Shown here: positions 1-11,552 of the stretch, one piece after another
Layout of the letters: each line of letters starts with the position of its first letter
How positions within the stretch are numbered: position 1 is the first letter of the stretch
From: Tetracladium setigerum
Taxonomy: Eukaryota; Ascomycota; Leotiomycetes; Helotiales
Direction: 5' to 3'
Assembly (NCBI GenBank): GCA_031472005.1
Contig: PZJY01000009.1
Coordinates: 1,426,001 to 1,490,000, forward strand
DNA: 64,000 nt
Made by a program: the position numbers and the translations under genes
Notes under the pieces: generated by a model
What the model was told of the DNA's origin: nothing
Database searches by the model: none
What the model saw: the letters and a program-made list of their open reading frames with translations, nothing else

Positions 1-1346
1 TTCTCGAGCAGCTCTGTTTGTCATATAGTGAAGTTCCCGGGAACTGCCCTCTATCTCTCCGTACCCTAAAACTAGGGTGGGGCATGTGTCTCTTCGAACC
101 TAAAGAACTACACAAAGGCAACTTCCTCGAGCTGCTTGTCGAGACGGACAAACTTCAAACTCTACATCTTCACAATGGTTACATTCAATTGGACGAAGGT
201 GGTCGTGTGCAACGTATGCCGATTGATTGGCAACTTCTCGAAAATTGTAAATCTCTGAAGCAGCTAGCAGTGTCCCAATTCCCGGACGATCTTCTAAACT
301 GGCTGAATAGTATCGCGACAAACGTCACAGAATTGATCTTCAATGGTACGTCTCGAGCAGGACAAAATGAGTGGGAAATTATCTCGCAACTCACGCTTGA
401 CCAATACTGAAACTGACCAACAATCAGATCATTCCGCAATAATGTCTAAGGTTGGCCGAGTAAATCTCATGAAACTTAATCGCCCATTATCTCTGCTATC
501 TGCGGCGGGGTCTGTGAGGTCTCCGTATACAGACGACGACTCTGAAGACTCTGAAGACGCAGATGATTCTGACACGGAATCTTCCGAAAGCGAATCGCTT
601 GACTCCTCCATCCCAGGAATTTCTGCATCTCAGCCGAGTGCTTTGCTTCGAAGTGGGGAAAGCAATGTCACAAATTCGATTATGATGGCATCTAGTAGCC
701 TGTCCGGGTCGACTGAAAGTATTCCCACAATATCTGGTAGGGAAGCGTCCGTGTTGGATCTCCTCATAGATGGTGGAAGCCACCTGGCTCACCTGGCTCT
801 ATCCCTCGATACTTACAACCAATGGGTATGATTTCCAACCTGCACATAAACAAACGTTAACGATGATAGGAATATTTTGCGTCACAAATACCCGCTTTGA
901 GGCATCTAACTCACCTTCGAGTAATAGGGAAGACTTTGAAGGACGGCCCATGGTCAAACGATGACAGTCGTCCAGGGTCTGATACGCAAGGTCCCAAGCC
1001 GATTGCACGCCGATATGCTCAGATTCTCAAGGTGCTCTGTCCTTCAATTCGATTCATTAAATTAGACCAATGGTCCTGGCAATTTGTTTTGCAGCGCGAC
1101 TCATCAAAAGTTGTTGAAGGTGATGCCCATAGCAAGTACGAAATGGTAGAACTTGAGTGGGATGAACTGAGAACCATCCCTCTATTCTTGCAGGATCACA
1201 CCAACCCGTATGCAGGTCTACCTGCTGACGATCTTTACATACCAGAGGAACGTGATTGGGAGGAGGTGGCTCGTGTCCAAGAAACCGCTAGGCGTATTAT
1301 GCGTATTATGGATGGTGAGGATGACGATGGTTTTGAAAGCGATTAG
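1..1346 (+). CDS. F-box/leucine-rich-type hypothetical protein, 5' partial
   Basis: The reading frame is open from base 3, so the N-terminus, where an F-box would lie, is outside the window. I place exons at 1-345, 461-825 and 870-1346; phases agree at both joins (intron 346-460 phase 1, intron 826-869 phase 0). The product aligns along its length with the next gene: LKLGWGM against LRLGWGM, LQTLHLHNG against LQTFHIFNG, LTHLRV against LTHLYL, and WSWQFVLQRD against WAWQFIGQRD. The middle exon carries a strongly acidic Asp/Ser/Glu stretch (around 531-600) absent from confident domains. Repeated leucines suggest LRR-like folding as in fungal F-box proteins that select substrates for SCF ubiquitin ligases, but that role is inference. 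This is the upstream member of a tandem pair. Confidence 0.7.
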
Positions 1347-2131
1347 TACAACGATGCGTAAAGACTTGTCTAGTTGAATAATTCCCAAGAATGAACCACA
1401 AGCTTGTGTCCAGAAGGCCAGGAACAACACATCATCCTACATTATGTCCAAACATTTCTGCTGCTCCAAGGACTTTTAGAGAGCGGAGGTATTACCAAAT
1501 GCTTTGCTAGATCCTCGAGATCTCTTGTCTAGTAAGCCCTACCAAAGCCTAGACGTCGAGCCATCATGTACTGTAATAAATCGACTCGACAAAGAGCCTC
1601 TCAGCGTGCAGTGCCTAGTCTAAGATACCAGTACTACTTGGTGCAGGTCTTCCCATTCTAGATTTTCTGGAGTTAGTGGATTGATTAAACACATGTTCTT
1701 ACTTGTAAAATAAATTGATGGAGGTGTAAATATCGATTAGAGTATTATTAGCTGAGAGTCATTCCTGGCACTCGGAATACTGGTGGCTTGCTTCCTTCCA
1801 TTGGTCCACCCAGGAAGCTATCCTTACAGCCATCTAAACACTCATTCCTCGCCAAGCAAGCACTATCACAACCTTTAAAGTCCTGTTTCTTTTCTGTTGA
1901 TTATTTATGAACTTACAATACATTCATTTAGCAAGTCTTGTCTTAATGAGGCTATTATAGCGCGGGTGATTCCGCAAGTATGATATAGTGTTAATTTACG
2001 TGGGGTCACGAGCTCTGACACCCACTCAATGCTTTTCACACCTGGGAATTCGATTGCCTTACCGCTGCTTCATTATTCAACTCTCTGGGTACGGTGGTAC
2101 CACAATTCCATTAACCGTGCCCCACCTCATC
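1347..2131. other. Intergenic spacer between the F-box-like paralogues
   Basis: This 785-bp stretch holds the 3' end of the first paralogue and the promoter of the second. I see no conserved ORF, RNA gene or repeat in it. Confidence 0.6.
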
Positions 2132-4256
2132 ATGGATTTAGAAACGCGAGTAAATGATCTGAAGATCAACAAAGCTTCAACGCTCCCAACCGAGATCTGG
2201 AGGCTAGTCGGGTTCCGAGTAAGTCAACAATCCAGGCAGCGGCTCAACCCCACACGGATACCAACATGCCAAACAATTGTAGATCTCAAGCCCAACATCT
2301 CTCAAAAGCCTCATACTGACATGTCGAGCCTTTCGCTCCATCTTCACGCCTTTCTTATGCGAAAGCCGTGTGATCCAACTGAGTCAATGGGATCCTCGCG
2401 GGCGCATCGAGCTCCCGCCGGGGTTGGAGCATACCAAGGAACTGAAAATCATTCTGACCGAATGGGTTGGCACTCACTTGGAGTATAAAAAAGCCGATAC
2501 TCGATATTATACCGACTTTCTCATCCTACTGGTTCGGGCTATGCCTAATTTACAATCATTTTTGTATGTTCGCGGCTGTTGACGGAAATCAATCATCATT
2601 TATACAAAACAAAACAAGTGCTGAATGGTCCATAGCTGGCAAGATCTATCATTCGAAGACTACGACCCAGTACGCATGTTACACTCCACAAGGCTCATGA
2701 CCGCTCTCGCAACGGCCCCTAATTTAAAGAAATTGTGTATCAGCTTCGCTGTGCAGTATCTTGAGGTTGCCAACCCCAGCCTGAATCCACCGAAATGCTT
2801 TATAAATCTGTCGTTCTTCAACAAGCTCACCAGTGTAGAACTCTACCACTTCTACGGCAAGAGGAAACATCTCGTGAAAGACATCGCACGACTTCTTTCT
2901 CGCTGTCCTGGTTTGAAGACTTTGGGTTTGGCGCTGACCTGCGATGCAGATTGCTATGTTGACAGTACCGAAGCGATTGTGTACGAAGACCTCGAGTGGG
3001 ATCTTTTCAAGGAAATATGTCTGTTTTACGGTTCGTCAGGGAGTCAGCCCTTGTGTCTTGAAACTTTGAGGTTGGGTTGGGGAATGATGATTGATGGTTT
3101 TGTTGGGGATGGCAATCACCTTGATCTTCTTTTCAAAGCAGAGGGCCTCCAGACATTTCACATATTCAATGGCATGGTAAAATTCGGGGATGTGGAAGCC
3201 ATATCAGAATATTTGGATGTTGGGTGGCTTTTGCTCAAAGGTTGTACAAATCTACGCCAAGTGGCAGTGACCAGGCTTGATGAAGAAGTTGGGAAATGGC
3301 TAAATGATACTGCGAAAGATCTCAAGGAGCTGATTATAACTGGTAAGACGCTTTCGCAGGTGTTTTTTGGGAGCAAACAAGTTGTACTCATTAAGTGCAT
3401 AGATCGGGTTGGTATGGATAGGCCGACTCGAGCCATCATTCCAACCCTCAATCACCAATTTACATTCATTATCGCCCCAAAGTATGCGGCGTGGGAACTA
3501 GGAGACGACACTTCATGGTCCGATACCGAATCATCCATATCCTCATCGGATCTAATGATCCACAATCACCCCCTCGTGGTGACTGGAATCGAACCCACAG
3601 AGGAGTCCACATCCAGTGCCGAGCCCTCTCCCGAGAAAGAAATAGTTGACGAAAAGGTGGCCACGATTCTAGATCATGTCAAGGATGGTGGTGCCCATCT
3701 CACCCAGCTGGCGATACCTTTTGATTTTACTTGTCAATGGGTACGTGAAACAAGTCCCGATTCCTAGAATCGAGCATACACTAAGAACTAGCAGGATCAT
3801 TTCATCTCTCTCTTGCCAGGACTGAAACTTTTAACTCACCTGTACCTCGTACGAGACAATACAAAATATGCGGGCAAAACCCCTCACTGCGACGCCGTTC
3901 AGCAGGCCAAACTCCTCAAGTTAAGCTGCCCGTCCATACAATACATCCGCATTCGCAACTGGGCATGGCAATTCATCGGTCAGCGAGATCTCGCGAAGAT
4001 CCCTACTCCTGCGGGAGGGGAAGATGTTGACAGCCATTTTGAAATGGTCGAGTTGGGGTGGGAAGAGATTCGTGAGATTGATGTGTTTGCGATTGATTCG
4101 ACGAATAATGAGTCTGGGCTTCCGCAGAAAAAGATTTTGCCACCGCTGGCTTTGACTCATGGTGTAGCTTATGAAGGACTGCGTTGGAATGTGCATGAGG
4201 ATGATAGTGATGCGAGTGATGGGCGGGCTGGGTGGTATTTACCAAGCGAGCTCTGA
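2132..4256 (+). CDS. F-box protein with leucine-rich region (tandem paralogue)
   Basis: Five exons fit in phase: 2132-2218, 2283-2563, 2636-3342, 3403-3740 and 3795-4256, giving about 624 residues. Exons 1 and 2 join to make an F-box: LPTEIWRLVGF, then a spliced segment ending TCRAFRSIFTPFL, the usual fungal LPxEI...CRxF...P pattern at residues 17-55. The rest is leucine-rich with a C-terminal WAWQFIGQRDL block and an acidic/serine linker (around 3490-3640). F-box proteins normally bind Skp1 and recruit substrates to SCF ubiquitin ligase; the substrate cannot be told. It shares intron positions and phases with the gene just upstream, so the two arose by tandem duplication. The start was chosen because ATG 2132 sits just before the F-box and the upstream in-frame extension looks non-coding. 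Confidence 0.75.
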
Positions 4257-4790
4257 GGGGAGAGGTTGACAAGCGAAACGTTCAAAAATAATTGTCAAAA
4301 TAAATGGAGAGCAGGGCGGCTCCTTTTCAATAAAAATCTTCTCAGGTTTATCTTCAAAAAGAGAGCGCGTGTCAAAAGGTCGGCGAAGAGGCGCCCTGCC
4401 TTGATCCCTTTGGACATACCTCGCTTACCTTAGCAGATCCGGACTTGGATCTAGAAACAAAAAAAGAGAAAAAGGGAGGAAAAAGAAAAACATACAACAG
4501 TGAGGATTCGCTGGTGGTCACCCACCCAACTACTAACTCACCGATCTAAGGCTTGTGGATGGCAGAGCGGACGGGATGCCCATTTCTCCTTAGTCTATGG
4601 TCGTATGTGACAGTTTGATCAACTACTTGTTCCTATAAAGTGTCATGGGGCCAATACAATGTGAACTATTGTTCAAGTAAGTGGCCAGTAGAGAAATTCA
4701 ATGCTGCTCTGCTCCAGAAAGAAATTTGTTGTCCCCCACCTCCTTTGCACATTCAATCACCACCATCATCATGCCCCTCCTCCCCGCTTC
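4257..4790. other. Intergenic spacer between convergent genes
   Basis: Lies between the 3' ends of the second F-box gene and the NmrA-like gene. It is A-rich around 4455-4500, with no supported gene. Confidence 0.6.
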
Positions 4791-5933
4791 CTATTCAGAA
4801 GGTACACCTAAAGTTCTCTGCAGCAGTATCTTCTCCTTTTCCAGATATTCCGCAAACAATGTCAGTTGGAAACCATAGCTCTGAGCAATACTAACATCCC
4901 CTACATAAACCAATGGCAACTTCATCATGTATCTTTGATAGATGATTCCCGGTACCGCCGCAGCATCTATATCAGAACTTTCCTCCGCGCTCCGAAATCT
5001 CGTCTTGACCGTCACGCCCGATGCGACAGAAAGCCTCTCGGCAACTTCATCAATCGTCAGGTTCTCACTGACCAAATCAATCTCAAGTCCATTGAACCTC
5101 TCCGGGTCCGTGAATAGCGCAGCAGCAGCAAAAGTCCCCACATCCCCCGGACTGAAGTGGCCAAGTCTCGTGCTGGGCGCATAAGAAACTACCAATTCAT
5201 GCTGACCTTCCAGCTCAGGCCAATTATACTTCGGCATGAAGGTAAGATAGTTATGCATCAACCACCCAGGACGAAGTATGGTGAAGTGTTTAAAGCCTGC
5301 TTTGCGGACCATTTCTTCCACCTGGAACTTCGTGCCATAGTATGAAGCGAGCGGATACTCAGCATCTTCCTCCACCCATTCCAGATGTCGATTAGTGCAG
5401 ATGACCGTGGAAACCACCATTGAGGCGACGGTGCCTGCTTGGAGAGCAGCAGAGATGACATTTTCGGCTTGCTGGATTTGCGTGTCGGGGATGTATGGGT
5501 TGGGCGGGAGACCGAATGTGTTGAGAAATACACCAGTGACGCCGATCATGGCGGGTTGGAGGGTCAAGATGTCGAGCATGTCGCCTTTAAAGAGTTTGGC
5601 GCCTTGGGATTGGAGTGTGAGGGATGTGGCGGACGTGGGATCTCGAACGAAGGCGTGGACGGTGGCGCCAGAGGAGAGGAGGGCTCGGGCTGTTGCGCCG
5701 CCTTGTTGTCCGCTTGCCTGGATGTTGAATGTTAGATATTGATCTCTTGTTGAAGTTGGATTGACTTCGAAGTGTGGAATGAGAGTGATCAATAAGTAAT
5801 GCCGAAGTGTCTGGTCTCAATTTGGCCGAGATTTTTGTAGACATGCCTCGAAATTCTCGAAATTGGCAAGCAAGGTTGATTGAAGAAATTTCTTTATGAA
5901 AACACTTACACCAGTGACTAGAAAGCAAGACAT
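4791..5933 (-). CDS. NmrA-like NAD(P)-binding oxidoreductase/regulator
   Basis: Two exons: a 24-bp first exon (5910-5933, MSCFLVTG) and 4791-5717, separated by a 192-bp intron; total about 316 residues. Splicing joins the first beta strand to the nucleotide-binding loop as VTG-ASGQQGG, the GxxGxxG motif of an atypical SDR. Further signs are VHAFVRDPTS, KGDMLD, YYGTKFQVEEMVR and TILRPGWLMHNY, all usual in NmrA/HSCARG-like proteins. Such proteins bind NAD(P) and act either as redox-sensing regulators or as reductases; the sequence does not decide which. The tiny first exon decides the start: the unspliced upstream reading would replace the nucleotide-binding strand by unrelated sequence. It is divergent from a Zn2Cys6 regulator 445 bp away and convergent with the F-box gene. 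Confidence 0.85.
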
Positions 5934-6378
5934 TATTAGAGACTTGAATTTGACTGAGTATACTATTTCTGAGGGAGGTTCGGGCGAGGAGTTAGAAGAC
6001 TCGTGCGGATATGTAAAGCGACTTGGAAAAGTTCCTCCCAAAGTGCAAAGTCTGCCTTTATACAACAATACCTTCGTATACATGACCTATTGCTAACCCA
6101 GTTTCAAACAAAGCATAACCTGATCTTCAAAGTGTTCGAGATTTCTCATAACTCAATCCGCCTGGCCTCCTGAGCGAGGCGAATCACAACAAGGGCTATT
6201 AGTCAGCTCGCTCTCCGTCCAATCGCATCGCTTGAAACTAAAGGTCCTACTTTCTCACCCTCTCCCAACTCCAACGACATGCCCTTAACTCTTCGCATTC
6301 ACACTCATCATACCCCAAAGAAGTACTCCGCGTTATCCACTCTCGTTTGTGCTATCTTCCAGGAAATAGGTCTACATT
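5934..6378. promoter_or_regulatory. Divergent promoter region, NmrA-like / Zn2Cys6 regulator
   Basis: 445 bp between two divergent start codons (5933 on minus, 6379 on plus). I could not name specific operators. The arrangement suggests shared control, perhaps with the Zn2Cys6 protein acting on this segment; this is inference. Confidence 0.4.
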
Positions 6379-8465
6379 ATGCAAGAAGAAAACCCACAAT
6401 CGAAGCGCCAGTCCCACTCAAAAACCAGAACTGGCTGTCTTACATGCAGTACGTTTCGTCTCTTCCTGCCTTCGTGAATTACAGAATATATACTGACACT
6501 ACACAGAGAGAAGAAGAGTTAAATGCGACGAGGGTAAACCGCAAGTAATTTTTCGATACCAACCCAGCTACGAAATTTTTCTCTTTCGTTTTTCTTACTT
6601 TGGCTGCACATGGGAAACAAAGCTGAAACCTATTTTCACCACTCAGGGAGTGCCAGCGATGTCAAAAGTCTCTTCTCCGCTGCGATGGATATATACTGAA
6701 GCACGTACCTGCCGGCACTGCATCATCTGCTAACAAAACAGCACTTTGGCCTCTGCTTCGACCAGCCCCACTCGTATATCCACCCAATACCCATGTATCT
6801 TCCGACCCGAGGAACGGCGATATTTCTATCTTTACTGTCAAAACAGTGCGTCCATACTATCTGGTCATTATTTCTCGGAGTTCTGGTTGAAATTGGTTCC
6901 CCAAGCGGGGAGAGAGTCTGAACCTATCCGCCGTACGTTCGTGAAGAAGTCTCAGTTGAATCCCGCGTTTTATTTTTACATCAATGAGAGATTGGCCTTG
7001 AAAATGTTCTATCGTTGGCCGCAAGATATCTCTGTTGACTAAAAGCTATTGATTGGGAATGAGGAGAGAAGATAGCTAATGTCTGACTGATCTTCAGATG
7101 CTGTCACTGCACTTACGTCGCTTCTCAAATTACTCGAGACCTCGAAGAGATCCCCTCTAAGGATTGATGCCAGCACAAAAAAAGATGAGAAGTAATAATC
7201 TTTCCTTTTGTGCCTCCTTTTCTACCTGCTTTTCTAAATTGTTTTGTGTGTTTTGCCTGCTCCACCTCTCAAAAGGCAAATACGGAATCAGAGTTGAGGA
7301 CACAGTCGATTGTGCTCAAGAATGCCAGGCTAAGTTATCATCTAGGTATCTTTTCTTCATTAAACAATACAATCAAGCCCTCAAATCCTTGAAAAAGCTT
7401 CTTGCCACGAAGGGTTTCCATCACCGAACAGCACTCATCGCATCGCTCATCTTCACATCCATCGAAGGCCTGGAGGGCGATCTTGTCACCGCAACCGAGC
7501 ATGTCTTTAGCGCTTTCTCAATAGGAGCCGAAGCCAGAGCACTAGATCGGAAAGGAAGCAAAACTTCACTAGTTGACGATGGATTATTCGATATGTTGAA
7601 TGGACTTGAGTATCAGAGTCATTTACCAGCATTTTATGCCACTCAAAGGATCCAAAGCCGAGCTCCTGCCCCCCTGTTGGCACCATATCCATATTCTATA
7701 CCTATAATTCCAAAGACTTTTAGTGATATTGGCGCTGCTAAGAAGTCCATGGATCAGCTTTTGCAATACATCAGCATTTGCGCGACCAGACATGTTTACA
7801 GGGTCGAGAGTAGTGCCACTGCCTCACACAAGCAACTTATGCTATTACGCGAATGGGAGATTTCCTTCCTTTCTTTGAACCAAGCAACCATCACCGAAGA
7901 GACCAGTAATAAAGTTCGAATTGCCCACTTGATCATGACCAGCACTCACGCACTTGCACTCATAATTGTCAAAAGTGAGGCGTCGCGGTGTTCTGAAATG
8001 CTTTACGACACTCTCAAACCCGAATACCAACAAATCGTCAAAGCTTCGCAAGAAATACTAGAAGTCATGTCATTGAACCCGCACCCCAATTTTGTATTCG
8101 AGGTTGGGGTGTTGCCGCCACTGCACATTGCTGCAATGAAATGCCGAATACCTAGTTTGAGACGTGAGTTGATACGTTTGCTGAGATCATTTCCTGGACA
8201 AGAGGGACTCTGGGAAGGGCATGGGTGTGCAGAAGCTTGTTCATGGATCATGGAACTTGAAGAGAGTGGTGCTGCGAGTGGCTTGTTGAACAGAACCATT
8301 GATGTCACGGCCGAGGATGCTGGGTTGATTCCGGAGTGGGATAGGATTCGAATTAGTGGGATGATTTGCAACCTTGATGAGAGTCGGATCTGGGCACAGT
8401 GCACATCAGTCTTGCCAGTTGCACATGGTGAATATCAGGTGTGGGAGAAAACATTTACATGGTAG
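6379..8465 (+). CDS. Zn2Cys6 (GAL4-type) transcription factor
   Basis: The zinc cluster is assembled from three exons: 6379-6448 ends with TRTGCLTC, 6507-6544 continues RRRVKCDEGKPQ, and 6651 onward gives CQRCQKSLLRC. Together they show CX2CX6CX6CX2CX6C, a complete binuclear zinc cluster for DNA binding in the nucleus. Downstream exons are 6812-6932, 7098-7191 and 7346-8465. The joined EPIR-HAVTAL block and YNQALKSL...TALIASLIFTSIEGLEGD match the fungal-specific regulatory domain of the DUF3468/Fungal_trans_2 class. Total about 498 residues. The 6705-6811 junction is the weak point: the chosen acceptor is CGAG, and a missing base would be an alternative explanation. The acceptor at 6650 (GGAG) is also atypical but forced by the cysteine pattern. 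Target genes are unknown; the divergent NmrA-like gene is the obvious candidate. Confidence 0.85.
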
Positions 8466-8497
8466 TTCACCTAAACTGGCATGCCTCATCACTGTTT

Positions 8498-9385
8498 TCA
8501 TGGCTTTGTCTTAAACTTGATCACCGCAAACACAGACGAAACAAGAGCAAAAATCCCAATCAATAACGGAATCAACTGCCCACTATCGGAGATACTCGCG
8601 CCTGGGAATGAAACATTATTCAGGGACAGAGTCTTCTCAAGAAACCCAATTGCTATACTCCCTCCGAGAAGTTGGAGAACAGCTAGCCTTCTACTCGCTG
8701 GATTAGGCTTCTCCTCAAATCCACACACCTCCTCCTCATGCCAGCCATAAACCCACATGACGAGAGCAACAAACGCCACCCCCAAAGCAATGGGAGGCAA
8801 AAGGACAGCATTCATCACAGAAAAGACCTTGAACGTAACGCGAAAGCCATGGCTGTACATGCTCACAGGGGCGAAAATAAACATCTTCAAATCGCAGCCC
8901 TCAACCCTCCCATTATCTAAGCCGTGGAAGAAAACCCATGGCGAGATGATATAGTACGCTGCCCACAGGCCCAACATCAGCGAGATCGTCGCCCCGTTCT
9001 TCTTGAACCCGTTGGGGGAAACGGGGAGGTTGAGGATATTGAGACAGAAGGTGAGGAACCAGAGCAAGTTCCACTCTAGAGCGATGAGAGTTCCCGTGGC
9101 CATAGATTGATACTCGTTAATGTAAAGAGCGAGGATGATGGCCACGCTGGATTTGCGCGTTATGTCGGCATCGGCGGGCGAGAAGATTTGGAGGATGATG
9201 GTTGCGAACCATTGGATGTAGAAGGAGAGACGGATGCCGAGACCGTAGACGTCAGCATCGCCGTGGATAGCGCAGTCGGGACCAAATTGGGTTCTTGCTG
9301 CTGATGTTGGAGGGATGATCGTAGCGAGGAGGGTGAGAATGATCCCGAGGGAGTTGAAGCAAGGTCTGTTTGGCGAAACCATCAC
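8498..9385 (-). CDS. Multi-pass membrane protein, uncharacterised fungal family
   Basis: A single exon of 295 residues with a hydrophobic N-terminal segment (about residues 11-30) and roughly six further hydrophobic stretches, for example WFATIILQIF, LLWFLTFCLNIL, LMLGLWAAYYIISPW, LLPPIALGVAFVALVMWVYGW and LIPLLIGIFALVSSVFAVI. The motif GPDCAIHGDADVYGLGIRLS near residues 35-55 recalls a group of uncharacterised membrane proteins in filamentous fungi; I know no function for it. A short tail with EEEVCGFEEKPNPASRR between two membrane segments is probably a soluble loop. It ends 32 bp from the stop of the convergent Zn2Cys6 gene, so their 3' UTRs must overlap. Confidence 0.7.
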   Translation of the reverse strand: MMVSPNRPCFNSLGIILTLLATIIPPTSAARTQFGPDCAIHGDADVYGLGIRLSFYIQWFATIILQIFSPADADITRKSSVAIILALYINEYQSMATGTLIALEWNLLWFLTFCLNILNLPVSPNGFKKNGATISLMLGLWAAYYIISPWVFFHGLDNGRVEGCDLKMFIFAPVSMYSHGFRVTFKVFSVMNAVLLPPIALGVAFVALVMWVYGWHEEEVCGFEEKPNPASRRLAVLQLLGGSIAIGFLEKTLSLNNVSFPGASISDSGQLIPLLIGIFALVSSVFAVIKFKTKP

Positions 9386-9958
9386 GTGAAATTGAAGGTA
9401 TTAGTTTTGAAATATGGGTTGGAAATTTTTGGTAGCGCAAGCAAACTGAGACTGGGTAGCTGCTTCTCGCTTATTTCATGGGACGATGAAATGTGATGAA
9501 CTTTTTGTTCTCTGCATGCCCTTTTGAAAATGTCTCGCTCAAGCCCTCGTAATAGGTAAAGAAACAAAGCTAGAATTCCGAGTGAAGATAAAGCGTCATG
9601 ATCTTGAAGTGAGTAGACGGAAAGCAGCAACTTTTGTTTCGTGTCTGGACGACTATCATCACTCAAAACCAGAGCAGTCTGGGACATTGTTAGCCTTGTT
9701 ATGATATAAAGAGTTTCATTCTAATCTAGCATAGCAAAAGACTGGTTCTTGATCGTCGCTCTGTTTTAGCGAGCTCTATTCTCTATTTCTTTTCTGTCTT
9801 CTGTGTCGGAATCTATTGCTGCTGAAAAAATGTCTAGGACTCTATCGCTGTGATTGCCAAAAGAAAACGACCGAATTACCACAAAGAATATGATCCCTCA
9901 TTCGTGTTGAGGGCAACGACGATATCTCCCCCCGCTCTTTCTTTCTATCCAATCCAAG

Positions 9959-11325
9959 TCACCGCCAAGCCAAATCCAACAACCCCTCCAAAATCCCCTT
10001 GACAACCCCAAAAGGTGGTCTATCAACAACAACCTCCCCGGTACAAAGCGCCTGCAACTCCACCAATCCCTCAAAAACTCCCTTTCCACTCCCCCCTCCA
10101 GGCCCCAACTCTCCTTCGCCAACCCAATCATATCCTCAACCAACAATCCAAAAGCATAAACCTCCAATCCCTCCACCTTTCCCTCTTTCCCTTCATCCCC
10201 ATACGCCGTACCTGCCCCAAAGTCACCCAGAAACGCATGGCCGGTTTTCTCATCCCACAGGATATTATGCGCGTACAGATCGCCGTGCTTGATATTCTGC
10301 CTGTGCAAATGCTCCGCGGCACTGGCCACGCCCAGGAGAATCTTCACGGCCATCTTCGCAGTCAGCTTTACATCCGCGTGAAACACATCTCTCGTGCACG
10401 TATCGAAGTTCGGTGGACCACCCAGATTTCCGTAATGCGGAGGTACGAGCTCGAGAACCAATCCCCTCTTTCCTGTCGGGTGCGAGACGATCGAACCAAG
10501 TGGCGAGATGAGATTCTCGTGCTGGCCGGCTGAGATACAAATATCCATTTCATCCGAGGGAGATCCGTCGCTTGTTACGGCCCCCTTGAACAATTTGATG
10601 GCCACTTCTGATGGATTGGTGGCCCGAGTCCAGACGGCTTTGGAGATGATGCCGCTTGCGCCCTCGCCAAGGAGTTGCTTGACTTCTAATTCCTCCCAAG
10701 AGATATTATCTAGTACCTCATCGGGAGTAGTCGTTCCATCCGGTCTAGGAGTCGAGCACGGATTTCCCGCAAAGCTGAGAAAGCCCAGCTCTTGCATTTC
10801 GAAGAGCCAGCTGGGCATTTCCTCGAAGCGATTGCAGCTCAATCTTAGCAATCCGAGCTTCTTACACCCTTGCATCTCGGATGGGAGAGTGGTGAGTTTG
10901 TTGCCTGCCAACATGCATTTTTGCAGTCTGTCGCACTGGCCTATACTCTTGGGCAGACGCGCAATCTCATTGTCGGTGAGGATCAACCATCTCAGTTTCT
11001 TGGGAAGACTGTCTTCCGGGATCAATCGCATGTGGTTTCCCTTGAAAGCTACCATCTCTAGATTCGGACATGTTGCTAACTCTGCAGGGAAGGTGGAGAA
11101 GGAGCAATTAGAGAAGAATGCTATCTTCAAGTTTTGTAGCTGCGAGATTTCTGCTGGTAGTTGGGAGAGACCGATGTTGCCCGAAAGGTCTAGAATCTCG
11201 AGGGTTTCGGAGAGGGAGAGGATCTCAAGGGGGAATTGGGAGAGACCAGATGAGATCTTGAGTTTTGAGAGACCTTTGTAAAGTCCGGATTGAAGCCCTT
11301 CAAGGGTTTGAGGAGGAGTGGACAT
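9959..11325 (-). CDS. LRR-protein kinase of bacterial type; one-base frame break near the C-terminus
   Basis: Intronless. About residues 5-215 are leucine-rich repeats (LEILDLSGN, LRWLILTDNEIARLP, LQKCMLAGNKLTTLP, LGLLRLSCNRFEEMP). A kinase-like domain follows: glycine loop LLGEGASGIISKAVW, lysine in VAIKLFKG, catalytic-loop equivalent IKHGDLYAHNILW (HGD rather than HRD), and LGDFGAGTAY for the metal site. I associate this LRR plus kinase order, and the HGDLYAHN signature, with a proteobacterial family also found in some ascomycetes. As written, the frame runs on to 9898 with an unlikely basic tail. Moving frame near 10085-10110, beside a run of six G, gives a natural ending with DRPPFGVVKGILEGLL and a stop at 9959, total about 455 residues. 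ATG 11325 was preferred to 11412 because it lies just before the first repeat. A CTAAAAATAG box lies 218 bp upstream. Confidence 0.75.
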
Positions 11326-11542
11326 GTTGAGCGGTGAGATGGATCTTTTGAAGATATTAGTGGGTTTCTGGATGCTGGATGGAGATAGGGTATTCAATGA
11401 CAGCGGAACCACTTACAGATTAATGATTACAGTAAATACGCAATACTGTATCTTGATTTGTGCCCCTGTTGGTCCCAACTCAACGAGTGCCAAAAACCTC
11501 AACGTGTGGAGAAGATTGTCTTATCCAGAACGATGGTAAAAT

Positions 11543-11552
11543 CTAAAAATAG
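11543..11552. promoter_or_regulatory. Rlm1/MEF2-type box upstream of the LRR-kinase
   Basis: CTAAAAATAG, a perfect match to the known Rlm1 consensus CTA(A/T)4TAG, 218 bp upstream of the kinase start codon. Binding is inferred. Confidence 0.4.

Noticed and set aside
10508..11281. 257-codon open frame on plus
   Set aside because: Lies wholly antisense to the LRR-kinase and has no protein-like pattern of its own.
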